The notes under the pieces: generated by a model
The model's database searches: none
Seen by the model: only the letters and a program-made list of their open reading frames with translations
Told to the model about the DNA's origin: nothing
Shown: piece after piece, positions 20,929 to 29,364 of the stretch
Position numbering within the stretch: the first letter of the stretch is position 1
Layout of the letters: every line of letters begins with the position of its first letter
Program-made: the position numbers and the translations under genes
Assembly (NCBI GenBank): GCA_963738325.1
Contig: CAVTWD010000008.1
Location: forward strand, 1-64,000
DNA: 64,000 nucleotides
Direction of reading: 5' to 3'
DNA from: CAVTWD01 sp963738325
Lineage (GTDB): Bacteria; Actinomycetota; Acidimicrobiia; Acidimicrobiales; Ilumatobacteraceae

Positions 20929-23286
20929 ATGGGCGCGGTGTTCAAGGGCGCGGTCGACATCGACATCAGGGATTCGCATCCGGACTGGGCGCCGTTCGAG
21001 CCGCCACGGGCTCCGGAAGGGGCAGCGAGCGTCGTCTACATCGTGCTCGACGACGTCGGCTTCTCGGCGATGAGCTGCTATGGCGGGCCGATTGACACGC
21101 CGAACATCGACAAGATCGCGGCGCTCGGAGTGCGGTATCGGCAGTGGCACACGACGGCGTTGTGCTCGCCGACCCGCTCATGCCTGTTGACGGGTCGCAA
21201 TCACACCCGTAACAGCATGGCGTGCATCACCGAGGCGGCCATCGGGTTCCCGAACGCCAGCGGCACGATCCCACCGGAGAACGGCACCCTCGCCGAGATC
21301 CTCGGCGAGCGGGGCTGGAACACCTACATGGTCGGCAAGTGGCACCTGTGCCCGGAGGACGAGATGAACCTCGCTTCGACGCGCCGCAACTGGCCGAGCG
21401 GTCGGGGCTTCGAGCGGTGGTACGGGTTCTTGGGCGCGGAGACGAGCCAGTGGTATCCCGAGCTGGTCTACGACAATCACACTGTCGACCAGCCCAAGTC
21501 GCCCGAGGACGGCTACCACCTCACCGAGGACCTGACGGACAAGGCGATCGAGTTCATCCGGGATGCCAAAGCGATCGCGCCGGAGAAGCCGTTCTTCTTG
21601 TACTACGCGCCGGGCGCCTGCCACGCGCCGCATCACGCCCCGAAGGCATGGATCGACAAGTTCAAGGGTCGGTTCGACCAGGGCTACGAGGCGCTGCGGG
21701 AGGAGACCTTGGCCCGCCAGAAGGCGGCGGGCATCGTGCCGCCGGACACCGAGCTGCCGCCGCTCAACCCGATCGGCACGCCCGACACCCGGTCGGGTCC
21801 GGACGGCAAGCCGTTCCCTGTCCTGGACGTCACCCGGCCGTGGGACTCCCTGTCGGCCGAGGAGAAGGAGCTGTTCGCCCGGATGGCCGAGGTGTACGCC
21901 GGTTTCCTCGGCCACGCCGACGCCGAGATCGGCCGGCTGCTCGGCTTCCTCGAGGAGTACGGATGGCGCGAGAACACCCTTGTTGTCCTCGTCTCCGACA
22001 ACGGCGCGTCGGGTGAAGGCGGCCCGAACGGCTCGGTGAACGAGATGAAGTTCATGAATGGCATCCCCGACAACATCGAAGACAACCTGCCGTTGCTCGA
22101 CGAGCTGGGCGGCACGAGGACCTACAACCACTACCCGAACGGGTGGGCGATGGCGTTCAACACGCCGTTCAAGATGTGGAAGCGCTACGAGTTCAACGGC
22201 GGGACGAGCGACCCGTGCATCATTTCGTGGCCGGCCGGGATGAAGGCCCGGGGTGAGACGCGCGACCAGTACCACCACGCCGTCGACCTCGTGCCGACCA
22301 TCCTCGACGTCCTCGGCGTCGAGCCACCGGCGACGATCAAGGGCCACGTCCAGAGCACCTTCGACGGTGCGAGCATGCGCTACAGCTTCGACGACGCGGC
22401 TTCGCCCACCGCGCGACGCACGCAGTTCTACGCGATGCTCGGTTCGCGGGGCATCTGGCACGACGGCTGGAAGGCGGTCACGAACCATCCGACGGTCAGC
22501 GGTTGGAGCTGCTTCAACGACGATGAGTGGGAGCTGTACCACACCGACCTCGATCGCTCCGAGCTCCACGACCTCGCCGCCGAGCAGCCCGACAAGGTGC
22601 GCGAGATGGTGAACCTGTGGTTCGCCGAGGCCGGTGCCAATGGGGCGTTCCCGCTCGACGACCGCTCGCCGCTCGAGATCATCCTCACGCCCCGTCCGGT
22701 CCTTTCACCGCCCCGGAACCGGTACGTGTACTTCCCCGACGCGGCCGACGTCCCCGAATCCCAGGCCGTCAACATCCGCAATCGCTCCTACGCCATCGGC
22801 GCGCTAGTGGACATCCCATCGCCGGGCGCGCAGGGTGTGATCTTCGCCCACGGCTCACTGTTCGGCGGCCATGCCCTCTACGTGAAGGACGATCGGCTCC
22901 ACTACGTCTACAACTTCGTCGGGACAGCCGAGCAGAAGATCGTCGGCAACGCCGACATCCCCACCGGCGAGAACCTGATCCTGTCGGCGTCGTTGGACAA
23001 GGACGGCGAAGACCCGCCCGGCTTCTGCATCGGGATGCTGTCGCTGTGGCACGGCGACACCAAGGTCGGCGAAACCCGGATCAAGACCCAGCCTGGCAAG
23101 TTCATGCTCGCGGGCGAAGGCCTGTGCGTCGGACGCGACAGCGGCGCCGGCGTCACCGACGATTACCCGGGTCAGCAGCCCTGGCCCTTCAACGGCGGCA
23201 CCATCAAGCGGGTCGCCGTCGACGTCAGCGGCGAGCCATACCTCAATCTCGAGCGCGAGGCCGTCGCCATGCTGCTGCGCGAATAG
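20929..23286 (+). CDS. arylsulfatase
   Basis: A 785-aa sulfatase of the alkaline-phosphatase superfamily. The formylglycine signature CSPTRSCLLTGR starts at C79; metal-binding D41/D42 lie in VLDDVGF, and VSDNGASGEGG supplies another metal site. The C-terminal ~200 aa (after NIRNRSYAIGALVDIP) form a beta domain seen in the long sulfatases. No signal peptide, so a cytoplasmic enzyme is likely. It needs a formylglycine-generating enzyme, which is not in this window. The ATG at 20929 has GAGAGGTGG upstream. The reaction is hydrolysis of sulfate esters; substrate unknown. Confidence 0.9.
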   Translation: MGAVFKGAVDIDIRDSHPDWAPFEPPRAPEGAASVVYIVLDDVGFSAMSCYGGPIDTPNIDKIAALGVRYRQWHTTALCSPTRSCLLTGRNHTRNSMACITEAAIGFPNASGTIPPENGTLAEILGERGWNTYMVGKWHLCPEDEMNLASTRRNWPSGRGFERWYGFLGAETSQWYPELVYDNHTVDQPKSPEDGYHLTEDLTDKAIEFIRDAKAIAPEKPFFLYYAPGACHAPHHAPKAWIDKFKGRFDQGYEALREETLARQKAAGIVPPDTELPPLNPIGTPDTRSGPDGKPFPVLDVTRPWDSLSAEEKELFARMAEVYAGFLGHADAEIGRLLGFLEEYGWRENTLVVLVSDNGASGEGGPNGSVNEMKFMNGIPDNIEDNLPLLDELGGTRTYNHYPNGWAMAFNTPFKMWKRYEFNGGTSDPCIISWPAGMKARGETRDQYHHAVDLVPTILDVLGVEPPATIKGHVQSTFDGASMRYSFDDAASPTARRTQFYAMLGSRGIWHDGWKAVTNHPTVSGWSCFNDDEWELYHTDLDRSELHDLAAEQPDKVREMVNLWFAEAGANGAFPLDDRSPLEIILTPRPVLSPPRNRYVYFPDAADVPESQAVNIRNRSYAIGALVDIPSPGAQGVIFAHGSLFGGHALYVKDDRLHYVYNFVGTAEQKIVGNADIPTGENLILSASLDKDGEDPPGFCIGMLSLWHGDTKVGETRIKTQPGKFMLAGEGLCVGRDSGAGVTDDYPGQQPWPFNGGTIKRVAVDVSGEPYLNLEREAVAMLLRE

Positions 23287-23430
23287 GCACGACGGCCACG
23301 ACCAGTCAAACCGATGAGCGCAGGCGGCCCCTGCTGCACGAGGGCTCCCTGTTCTGACTCTGGTATGGCGGGTAGCGGCAGAGGGCGTTGCGGTTGGGAG
23401 AGTCGTTGGGGCGGGGTCCGCTAACCCACG

Positions 23431-23955
23431 GTGGCGCCGCTGATCGTCCCGATCGAGGATCTTCTGGATCCCGACCAGGCCCAGGCGTTCGCCGATGCGA
23501 TACGCACCGTCATCCGCTCGTACCGACGCACCCTCCCGGCCAATCGCCGGCAGCTGCTCGAACGGTTCCGCTATGTGCATGGCGCCCGGAAGGTGGTCGG
23601 GGTCGGCAGCGTCGGTACGCGGGGCCTGGGTGGTGCTGATGCTCGGCAACGACGCCGGCGACCCGCTCTTCCTGCAGTTCAAGGAGGCCGAGGCATCCGT
23701 GCTGGAGCGCTTCCTCGGCAAGAGCAAGTTGACTGACCACGGCCAACGCGTCGTCGAGGGACAGCGGCTCATGCAATCGGCCAGCGACATCATGCTCGGC
23801 TGGTTCCGCACCCGTGGCATCGACGGCGTGACCCGTGACTTCTATCTCCGCCAGCTGTGGGACAGCAAGGCATCCGCGCCCGTCGAGACCATGTCCCCAT
23901 GAGGGCTGAGGGTGTACGCCGACATCTGCGCCCGAACCCTGGCTCGAGGGCGGTG
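23431..23955 (+). pseudogene. DUF2252 protein, middle fragment
   Basis: Readable pieces are PLIVPIEDLLDPDQA, IRSYRRTLPANRRQLLERFR and ARKVVGVGSVGTR, then after a frameshift near 23622 AWVVLMLGNDAGDPLFLQFK, HGQRVVEGQRLMQSASD and TRDFYLRQLWDSK. This is the central part of the ~430-aa DUF2252 family. The N-terminal ~200 residues are absent, and near 23900-23955 the sequence runs out (VYADICARTLARG) straight into relaxase sequence. Confidence 0.65.
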
Positions 23956-25643
23956 GCGGGGTTCGTGCATCGCACTTCTCGAGCCGGGGACCCACAGGTT
24001 CATACGCACTGTCTGATCCCGAACGTCGTGCGGCGGGAGGACGGGCGGTGTGTGGCGATCGCCGCCCGGCCGATGTTCGTGTGGGCCGGGCAGCGGGGTC
24101 GGTGTATCAAGCCGAGCTGCAGGGTTGCTGAGCCTTCGGTTGGGCATGGGGTGGCAGCCCGGTCGCAGCAACACCCGCGAGATCGCCGGGTTCGACCGCG
24201 ACACGTTGCGCATGTTCTCGAAACGGACGGTCGAGATCGAAGACGAGCTCGAAGCCAAAGGCGCCACCTACGAGTCCCCGGTCCTGCGGATGCGAGCGGA
24301 CGACGAAGCCTCCCTCGCCACCCGCCCGTCCAAAGACCACACCGCCACCCCGGCGATGCTCTTCGCTCGGTGGCAGACCGAAGCCACCGAAATCGCGCTT
24401 GCTGTCGGCAACAGTTGGAGCAGTCGGTGTGCTGGCGTAACCCCGAACTCCGTTCCCTCGAGTTCAGCGAGATCGCCCGGCATCTGGTGGACGAGGACGC
24501 CGGCTTGTGTGCTCATGACGCCCGGTTCGCCGAACACGACGTCATCGAACACGTCGCCGGTCTGGCCGCTGGACGGCTCCCCCGTCGATATCACCGGACT
24601 CGCACACCAGTTCCTCGAGTCGAGTCTTGTCGTTCGCCACGAGGACGACCTCGTCGCCAGCCAGGCCAGAGGCGATGCCGCGGGGTCGGTCGCTACGGCT
24701 GAGGTACGCGTGGCGAGGCTCACCGCGGAGCAGCCCGCGCACGATCGACACGAGCGGGAGCACGGCTGGCGTCGCGGCGCGATCGACGACGCGTGGGAAC
24801 GGCTCGACCAGCACTGGACCGACGTGGCGCTCGTCTGCCTCCGCGCCGACCAACTCCTCGCCTACGGCGTCGAACCGCTCCGCATCGGCCGCGGACATTC
24901 GATCAACCAGCTTGTCGCCATCGAGGCTGCTCTACCGCAAGATCTCAGCTACGACCGCGACATCGCTCGAATCCAGGCGCGCGCCGCCACCCGCGCTCGC
25001 GCTGCTGCCGAAGAGCAGGTCGCCGCGGCCGAGGCCGCGCTCAACGAGCAGACGGGCCGCCGTTGGCCCCGACGCGACAAGATCGCCGTCGGCCGATGCA
25101 CCGATCAACTCCACGCGGCCCGCCAGCAACTCCTCGACGCCTGCCACACCGAGTCCGCCGCCCGGGCCCGCTTCGGCGACCTCGAGCAACATCAACAGGA
25201 GCGTTCGGCGGCGCTGGCCGCAACCGCTGGCGATCGTTTCGAGCTCACAAGTGCCATTGACCAGCTCGACAGCGCTCTCGACCGCACCCGAACCGAACGG
25301 GTCTCGCAGCTCGTAGATCAGCCGACCCCGCTTCACCTCGACGTACTCGGGCCAATCCCGCCAGGCGCCGCCGGCCGTCTGGTGCTACCAAGCCAACCGC
25401 CTCGAACATCATCTCGATCACGACACCGGCAACGACACCGCCTGGCATCGTCTCATCGATGACCTCAGCGGGAGCGACACCCTCGCCCGTCTCGCCGATC
25501 GTCACATTCGTTTGGACCGCGACGCTGTCCACCCCAGCCACTGGCGCCAGGTCACCGACCACGCCGCCGCGCTGCACGCTACGACCATCGAGCAGACACG
25601 TCACATGCCACAACGCGATCTCGGCATCGGCCTCGAACTGTGA
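23955..25643 (+). pseudogene. MobF/TraA-type conjugative relaxase remnant
   Basis: Starts inside the relaxase domain with GFVHRTSRAGDPQVHTHCLI, which carries the H-x-H metal site of TrwC/TraA relaxases, then NVVRREDGRCVAIAARPMF, FDRDTLRMFSKRTVEIEDEL and YESPVLRMRADDEASL. The N-terminal tyrosine part is missing, and the helicase domain with its Walker motifs is deleted. The C-terminal part survives (WERLDQHWTDVALVCLRADQ, coiled AEEQVAAAEAALNEQ, RLEHHLDHDTGNDTAWHR) to a TGA at 25641-25643. Several frameshifts. This is the remains of conjugation machinery from an integrative element. Confidence 0.65.
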
Positions 25644-25786
25644 GCTCTGGGAGGGCTTGCATTCGGAGCAGTGGCAGATGCGGACGTCTGTCCTGCCAAC
25701 GTCGATCACACCAGTTCCTCGAACCGCCAGCCGAGGAGATCCGGGAGCTGGTAGCCGCCGGGAATGTCGTCCGATCTCGTCCGCCG

Positions 25787-26176
25787 CTATCGGTCCCGCC
25801 GAGCTCGGGGCGGAGGCGGCACGAGCCACGCGACAGTGCCGGGCTCGGGGTGATCAGACTCGATCGTCGCGGCGAGTGCCTTCACAAGTCGGGCGACGAT
25901 CTGCCTGTGGTGTCGTGGGAACGCGCCCGGCGCGACCAGGACAAGACCGTGGTGCGGTGACTCGTGTTCGCTCCGCCAAGCGGCCTCGACCTGAACGAAG
26001 TCCGCCACGTTCTCGGTGACCAAGCACCGCTCGTGGAGCTGGGCCGCGACGAAGACCTCCGGATCTGGGAGACCGCGCATCGACGGCACCTCCTGAACCG
26101 CTACCGCATCGATGCCCCGCCCTCGCAATCCTTCGGCCACCGATGGCGGAAACATCTCGCCGAGCAGCAGCCTCAC
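25787..26176 (-). CDS. DUF5615-type PIN-like toxin
   Basis: A 129-aa PIN-like protein: VRLLLGEMFPPSVAEGLRGR, GLPDPEVFVAAQLHERCLVT and ENVADF match the DUF5615/Mut7-C-like toxins. The first acidic residue of the usual LLLDEMFPP motif is Gly here (GGC instead of GAC), which may weaken nuclease activity. The GTG at 26176 overlaps the TGA of the antitoxin (GTGA). Toxin after antitoxin in one unit is the expected order. Confidence 0.7.
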   Translation of the reverse strand: MRLLLGEMFPPSVAEGLRGRGIDAVAVQEVPSMRGLPDPEVFVAAQLHERCLVTENVADFVQVEAAWRSEHESPHHGLVLVAPGAFPRHHRQIVARLVKALAATIESDHPEPGTVAWLVPPPPRARRDR

Positions 26177-26595
26177 CCGTAGAGCCGGGCACGGGTCGCC
26201 GACGCTCGTTGCGCTTCGTCGGCAGCGGCGACGTTCTCGGTGATGCGGTCGTCGATCTCGGTCGGGTAGGCACCGTAATAACCCTCGGCGGCGCGGACTT
26301 GCGCCTCGCTGAGTCCGAGCCATAGCGCTGTCCTCGTTATGGCAGCCGCTGGTCCGGCGGCGCCGAAGTCCTGTAGCACCACGATGACCTCCCATATGTC
26401 CGGACCACCGGCCAGGCCGGCGCGCCGCCCGGCCGGGCCGTCGCGGAACACGACGCCGGGATGCTCCTCCATCCGCATGCCCTCATCGACGAGCCGTACG
26501 ACGAGACCCGAGGCCGGCTCGCCGGTGCGCGTACTCCGGCGACGCAATCGGCCGGCCACGTTCTCGGGGAAGCGAACCGAAACTGGTGTGCTCAT
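26173..26595 (-). CDS. antitoxin: RHH-like domain plus DUF433-like domain
   Basis: A 140-aa protein. Residues 1-40 (TPVSVRFPENVAGRLRRRST) look like a ribbon-helix-helix DNA-binding strand and helix. The rest (HPGVVFRDGPAGRRAGLAGG, SEAQVRAAEGYYGAYPTEID) matches the DUF433-like antitoxin domain found upstream of DUF5615 toxins. Start ATG 26595, immediately downstream of a palindrome. It should neutralise the PIN-like partner and repress its own promoter. Confidence 0.7.
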   Translation of the reverse strand: MSTPVSVRFPENVAGRLRRRSTRTGEPASGLVVRLVDEGMRMEEHPGVVFRDGPAGRRAGLAGGPDIWEVIVVLQDFGAAGPAAAITRTALWLGLSEAQVRAAEGYYGAYPTEIDDRITENVAAADEAQRASATRARLYG

Positions 26596-26599
26596 CGAA

Positions 26600-26610
26600 C
26601 TACACTGTAG
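26600..26610 (-). promoter_or_regulatory. palindromic operator/promoter of the TA pair
   Basis: CTACACTGTAG is a palindrome with one central base. On the minus strand TACAGT could act as a -10 hexamer just before the antitoxin ATG, which would give an almost leaderless transcript. Autoregulation by the RHH-like antitoxin is an inference. Confidence 0.4.
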
Positions 26611-26701
26611 CGCACTGCCGGAGACCAATCGACGCGACGCTCCGACCACGGTGTCGAGCTCCACCCCCGCCCGGCTGCGCCTCGATGACGACGGGCGTCA
26701 C
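26611..26701 (-). pseudogene. PIN toxin N-terminal remnant
   Basis: Begins with GTG 26701, overlapping the TGA of the small acidic protein (GTGA), and reads VTPVVIEAQPG, close to the VVIDAS start of VapC-type PIN domains but with Glu for the first Asp. After a shift the next frame reads GVELDTVVGASRRLVSG. Nothing PIN-like remains after ~30 residues. Confidence 0.35.
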
Positions 26702-26874
26702 GTTTCAGCGTCGACCCGGAGCAAGTGCAAGGCCTCTGCCGCCTCGACTGACTCGATCTCCGGCTCAGGACCCGCGAGCAACTCGTCAACGAACGCGCGG
26801 AACGACTCCGACGAGCAATCCTCGTCGGGGTTCGTGACGACCACCGCCGGATCGTTCGGCAGTTCGCGGGCCAT
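26698..26874 (-). CDS. small acidic protein, probable orphan antitoxin
   Basis: A 58-aa acidic ORF (MARELPNDPAVVVTNPDEDC, SFRAFVDELLAGPEPEIES). Size, charge and the GTGA overlap with a PIN-like remnant are typical of a VapB-like antitoxin whose toxin has been lost. No recognisable DNA-binding motif, so the family is uncertain. Confidence 0.45.
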   Translation of the reverse strand: MARELPNDPAVVVTNPDEDCSSESFRAFVDELLAGPEPEIESVEAAEALHLLRVDAET

Positions 26875-26966
26875 GTCACCAGCGTACCGAACGGGCCCGC
26901 GGCGGAATCCCGCGTTCGTCGCTCACCACCGTCCGCGGTCTTCTCGTGGGCGATCCCACCCGCCGG

Positions 26967-27001
26967 ACTTCTACCCAACTTCTACCGGACTCGGTAGAAG
27001 T
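26967..27001. repeat. three ACTTCTACC motifs beside the att-like end
   Basis: ACTTCTACC at 26967-26975 and 26978-26986, and its complement GGTAGAAGT at 26993-27001. The last two form the perfect stem TTCTACCG/CGGTAGAA with a 4-base loop. The left copy keeps the same pair at 17699-17707 and 17714-17720. They resemble integrase arm-binding sites or a terminator; no integrase gene is visible. Confidence 0.5.
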
Positions 27002-27126
27002 GGTCAGCACGGTCGAACACGGGTACGCATGCTGAGGGCCAGAAAGCCCTGCTCAAGGCATACACCGCGACACGCAACGACTCTCGGCGGACGCTCTCCG
27101 GGGGTTCGATTCCCCTCAGCTCCACA
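26978..27126 (+). repeat. att-like repeat, right copy, tmRNA-like 3' end
   Basis: About 149 bp matching 17699-17849. It ends GGGGGTTCGATTCCCCT (T-arm with TTCGATT loop) then CAGCTCC-A-CA. CAGCTCC can pair with GGGGCTG, the usual tmRNA 5' end, including the U of the G-U alanine identity pair; tRNA-Ala acceptors are similar. The encoded 3' end is CA rather than CCA, and no 5' half is present, so this is not a working RNA. Read as the att site left by integration into ssrA or a tRNA-Ala gene. Confidence 0.6.
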
Positions 27127-27250
27127 GATCCCCAGCTCGAGGCTCCGGGTCGGGGGAGTCGCTGAGTTCTACTGCCAACCGCCGTCATTGAAGCCACACG
27201 CCTGGCGGTGCTCGTGAAGCCACGGCACGCCGACAGTGTGGCGGCTTCGA

Positions 27251-27634
27251 TCAGCCACGGTTACGGGGCTGCATCAGCTCGATTCGGTTCCCGAACGGGT
27301 CGTAGACATAGACCCGGTCGTATCCGTCGAGCGGTTCGTCGTCGACGACCGTGTAGCCGGCAGCCCCGATCGCCGCCGCGAGCGCACGAAGGTCATCGAC
27401 GATGAACGCGGGATGGGCCTTGGTCGCGGCCCGGAAGTCTTGCTCGACGCCCAGGTGGACCTTGAGGTCACCACGTTCGAACCAAGAGCCACCGCGACGG
27501 GCGAGATGAGGCGGCTTGACGACGTGGGGGATCCCGAGGAGCCCCTCGTAGAACGCCGCGGCTTTGGCTTCGCCTCCTGCCGGCATGGCGAGCTGAACGT
27601 GGTCGAGGCGAAGCACGGGCACCTCGTCCATCAT
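27251..27634 (-). CDS. VOC/glyoxalase-family protein
   Basis: A 127-aa single VOC domain with RLDHVQLAMPAGGEAKAAAF, YEGLLGIP and VYVYDPFGNRIELMQPR; H14 in DHVQ and the final E are the usual metal ligands. A second ATG lies one codon in (27631). It is the first intact gene right of the att-like repeat and is divergent from the PPOX gene. Substrate unknown. Confidence 0.8.
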   Translation of the reverse strand: MMDEVPVLRLDHVQLAMPAGGEAKAAAFYEGLLGIPHVVKPPHLARRGGSWFERGDLKVHLGVEQDFRAATKAHPAFIVDDLRALAAAIGAAGYTVVDDEPLDGYDRVYVYDPFGNRIELMQPRNRG

Positions 27635-27796
27635 GCCTGGCCCTGACCGGCCGCCGCCGCGACCGTGGCGTGACCCGCGGTCGAACGGCGAGCATGTCGC
27701 CTACGTTGAGGCGGACCATCGAGCGGATCACACGCCGGCCGGACCCCATCGCCGCCGGCGTCGTCTCGGTGCGGAGGACGGCTTAAGGGGGGCCGC

Positions 27797-28257
27797 GTGG
27801 CGACCTGGGCAGAGTTCGAAGCCGCGGTGCCTCACCTGGCCGCCGATGGGAGAGCACTGCTGTACCACTACGGACCGCCCCTCGGCTACCTCGCCACCGT
27901 GCGAGGCGACGGCGGGCCACGGGTCCATCCCTTCTGCCCCGTGGTGGCGGAGGGTGGACTCGGGGCCTACGTCCTGCGCCGCTCGCCCAAGGGCGCCGAC
28001 CTGCGGCGAGATCCCGCTTCGCTCTCCACGCGTTCTCGCCCAACGACGTCGACGACGAGTTCTTCGTGAGGGGTCGGGCCGAGCCCACGGAACCCTCCGA
28101 TGCCTTGAAGGCGGCCGTGGTCGCCGCGGCCGCTCCGGCCATGGTCGGAGGTGACGACGAGCAGCTCTTCCAGCTCCACATCGACCGCGTCCTGCTCGCC
28201 ACCTACACCCATCGCGGTCAATGGCCGCCGTCATACGAACGATGGGCGGCTCCGTGA
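27797..28257 (+). CDS. pyridoxamine 5'-phosphate oxidase-like protein
   Basis: A ~152-aa PPOX-fold protein, begun by GTG after AAGGGGGG. It reads GYLATVRGDGGPRVHPFCPV then, after a frameshift near 28020, continues as FVRGRAEPTEPSDALKAAVV and QLFQLHIDRVLLATY. These are FMN/F420-binding split-barrel flavoproteins; the lone domain gives no substrate. The TGA is at 28255-28257. Confidence 0.7.
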
Positions 28258-28332
28258 CGGGCTGGTAGTGCCGGAGCCGGGCGCGGCTGTTGTACAACGT
28301 GCATTCCATTACGGCTGACCCGAGGAGGACAC

Positions 28333-28803
28333 GTGTCGTTCGACTACCAGGCGCTCTTCCACGTCGGGGTGCGAGTGCCTGATCTCGAGGCCGCCATGGC
28401 AGGGCTGGGCCCGAGCCTGGGCCTCACCTGGGCTCAGGTCGTGGAACGCGATCAGGCCTTGTGGACTCCCGACCAAGGGCAGCACACGGTCCCTCTTCGC
28501 TTCACCTACTCGTGCGAGGGCCCGCAGCACGTCGAGCTGTTGCAGGGGGCGCCCGGATCGATGTGGGACGGCGCCGAGGCCCCGGGCGTGCACCATGCCG
28601 GGGTGTGGGTCGACGACGTGGCCGCCGAGGTCGAGCGCCTCGTCGAGGCTGGATGGACGCTCGAGGCGGCCCAGCGGGCGCCGGAGGACGGGTACGGCGC
28701 GATGGCCTATCTCCGCTCCCCCGGCGGCGTGCTGCTCGAGCCAGTGGCCGCCGAGGTCCGCCCGAGGTTCGAGCGATGGTGGGCCGGGGGACCATTCGCC
28801 TGA
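28333..28803 (+). CDS. VOC-family protein (glyoxalase_4 type)
   Basis: A 156-aa VOC protein; GTG start with GAGGAGGAC ahead. FHVGVRVPDLEAAMAGLG and the second half HHAGVWVDDVAAEVERLVEA with GVLLEPV form the paired beta-alpha-beta-beta-beta units. Related proteins include methylmalonyl-CoA epimerase-like and lactoylglutathione lyase-like enzymes. No operon partner is obvious. Confidence 0.8.
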   Translation: MSFDYQALFHVGVRVPDLEAAMAGLGPSLGLTWAQVVERDQALWTPDQGQHTVPLRFTYSCEGPQHVELLQGAPGSMWDGAEAPGVHHAGVWVDDVAAEVERLVEAGWTLEAAQRAPEDGYGAMAYLRSPGGVLLEPVAAEVRPRFERWWAGGPFA

Positions 28804-28840
28804 GCGGGCACCGCGACGTCGAGCGGACGGCGACGAGGCG

Positions 28841-29284
28841 TTACTCGCCGGTCGCGCCGTCGATGGACTCCCGGATCAAGTCGGCGTAACCATTGTGACG
28901 CGCATACTCCTGGATCACCTTCAACAGGTTCTCCCGAAGACTGCGCCGGCTGCCCGCGCCGGGCGCATCGAGTGACTCGTGCCGCGCGATCAAACGGTCC
29001 GCGTGCGCGCATTCTCGTCGCCACGCCTCGAACGAGGAATCGACCATGTCCTGGCGCAGGTTGTCGAAATCGCCGGCGGGGCCGCCGTCCTCGTACGGTT
29101 CATAGACCCACTCGAGCTCGCCACCACCGATGCCGTAGGTGAAGTAGACGCGTTCCATCTCGGTGAGGTGACGCCCAACCCGAGCAAGGACAATGCGAAG
29201 CCGCCCGGGCCGGCACGGATCACGTCTTGCGGTCCGACCCCATCGAAGTCGGACGTCCCCGCACCGCCGGCCGCCTGGTCCCAC
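28841..29284 (-). CDS. DinB/DUF664-type protein
   Basis: A helical-bundle protein with the three-histidine pattern of the DinB/YfiT superfamily: RHLTEMERVYFTYG, ADRLIARHESL and VIQEYARHNGYADLIRESID. A frameshift near 29185 puts the family's SLLGL segment in another frame, so the N-terminus is uncertain. Such proteins are metal-dependent, often thiol (mycothiol) transferases in actinomycetes. Divergent from the CMD/dehydrogenase gene. Confidence 0.65.
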   Translation of the reverse strand: MGPGGRRCGDVRLRWGRTARRDPCRPGRLRIVLARVGRHLTEMERVYFTYGIGGGELEWVYEPYEDGGPAGDFDNLRQDMVDSSFEAWRRECAHADRLIARHESLDAPGAGSRRSLRENLLKVIQEYARHNGYADLIRESIDGATGE

Positions 29285-29364
29285 AGCCCGCCACTAGCGT
29301 CGACGGCGTCACCGCGGGACAGCCTCGCGTCCCCTGGAAACCGCTCGATGGCGAAGGGGTGTGC

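Noticed and set aside
26978..27126. A complete tmRNA or tRNA gene.
   Set aside because: Only the T-arm and 3' acceptor strand are present; there is no 5' GGGGCTG partner or tag-peptide frame in the preceding sequence.
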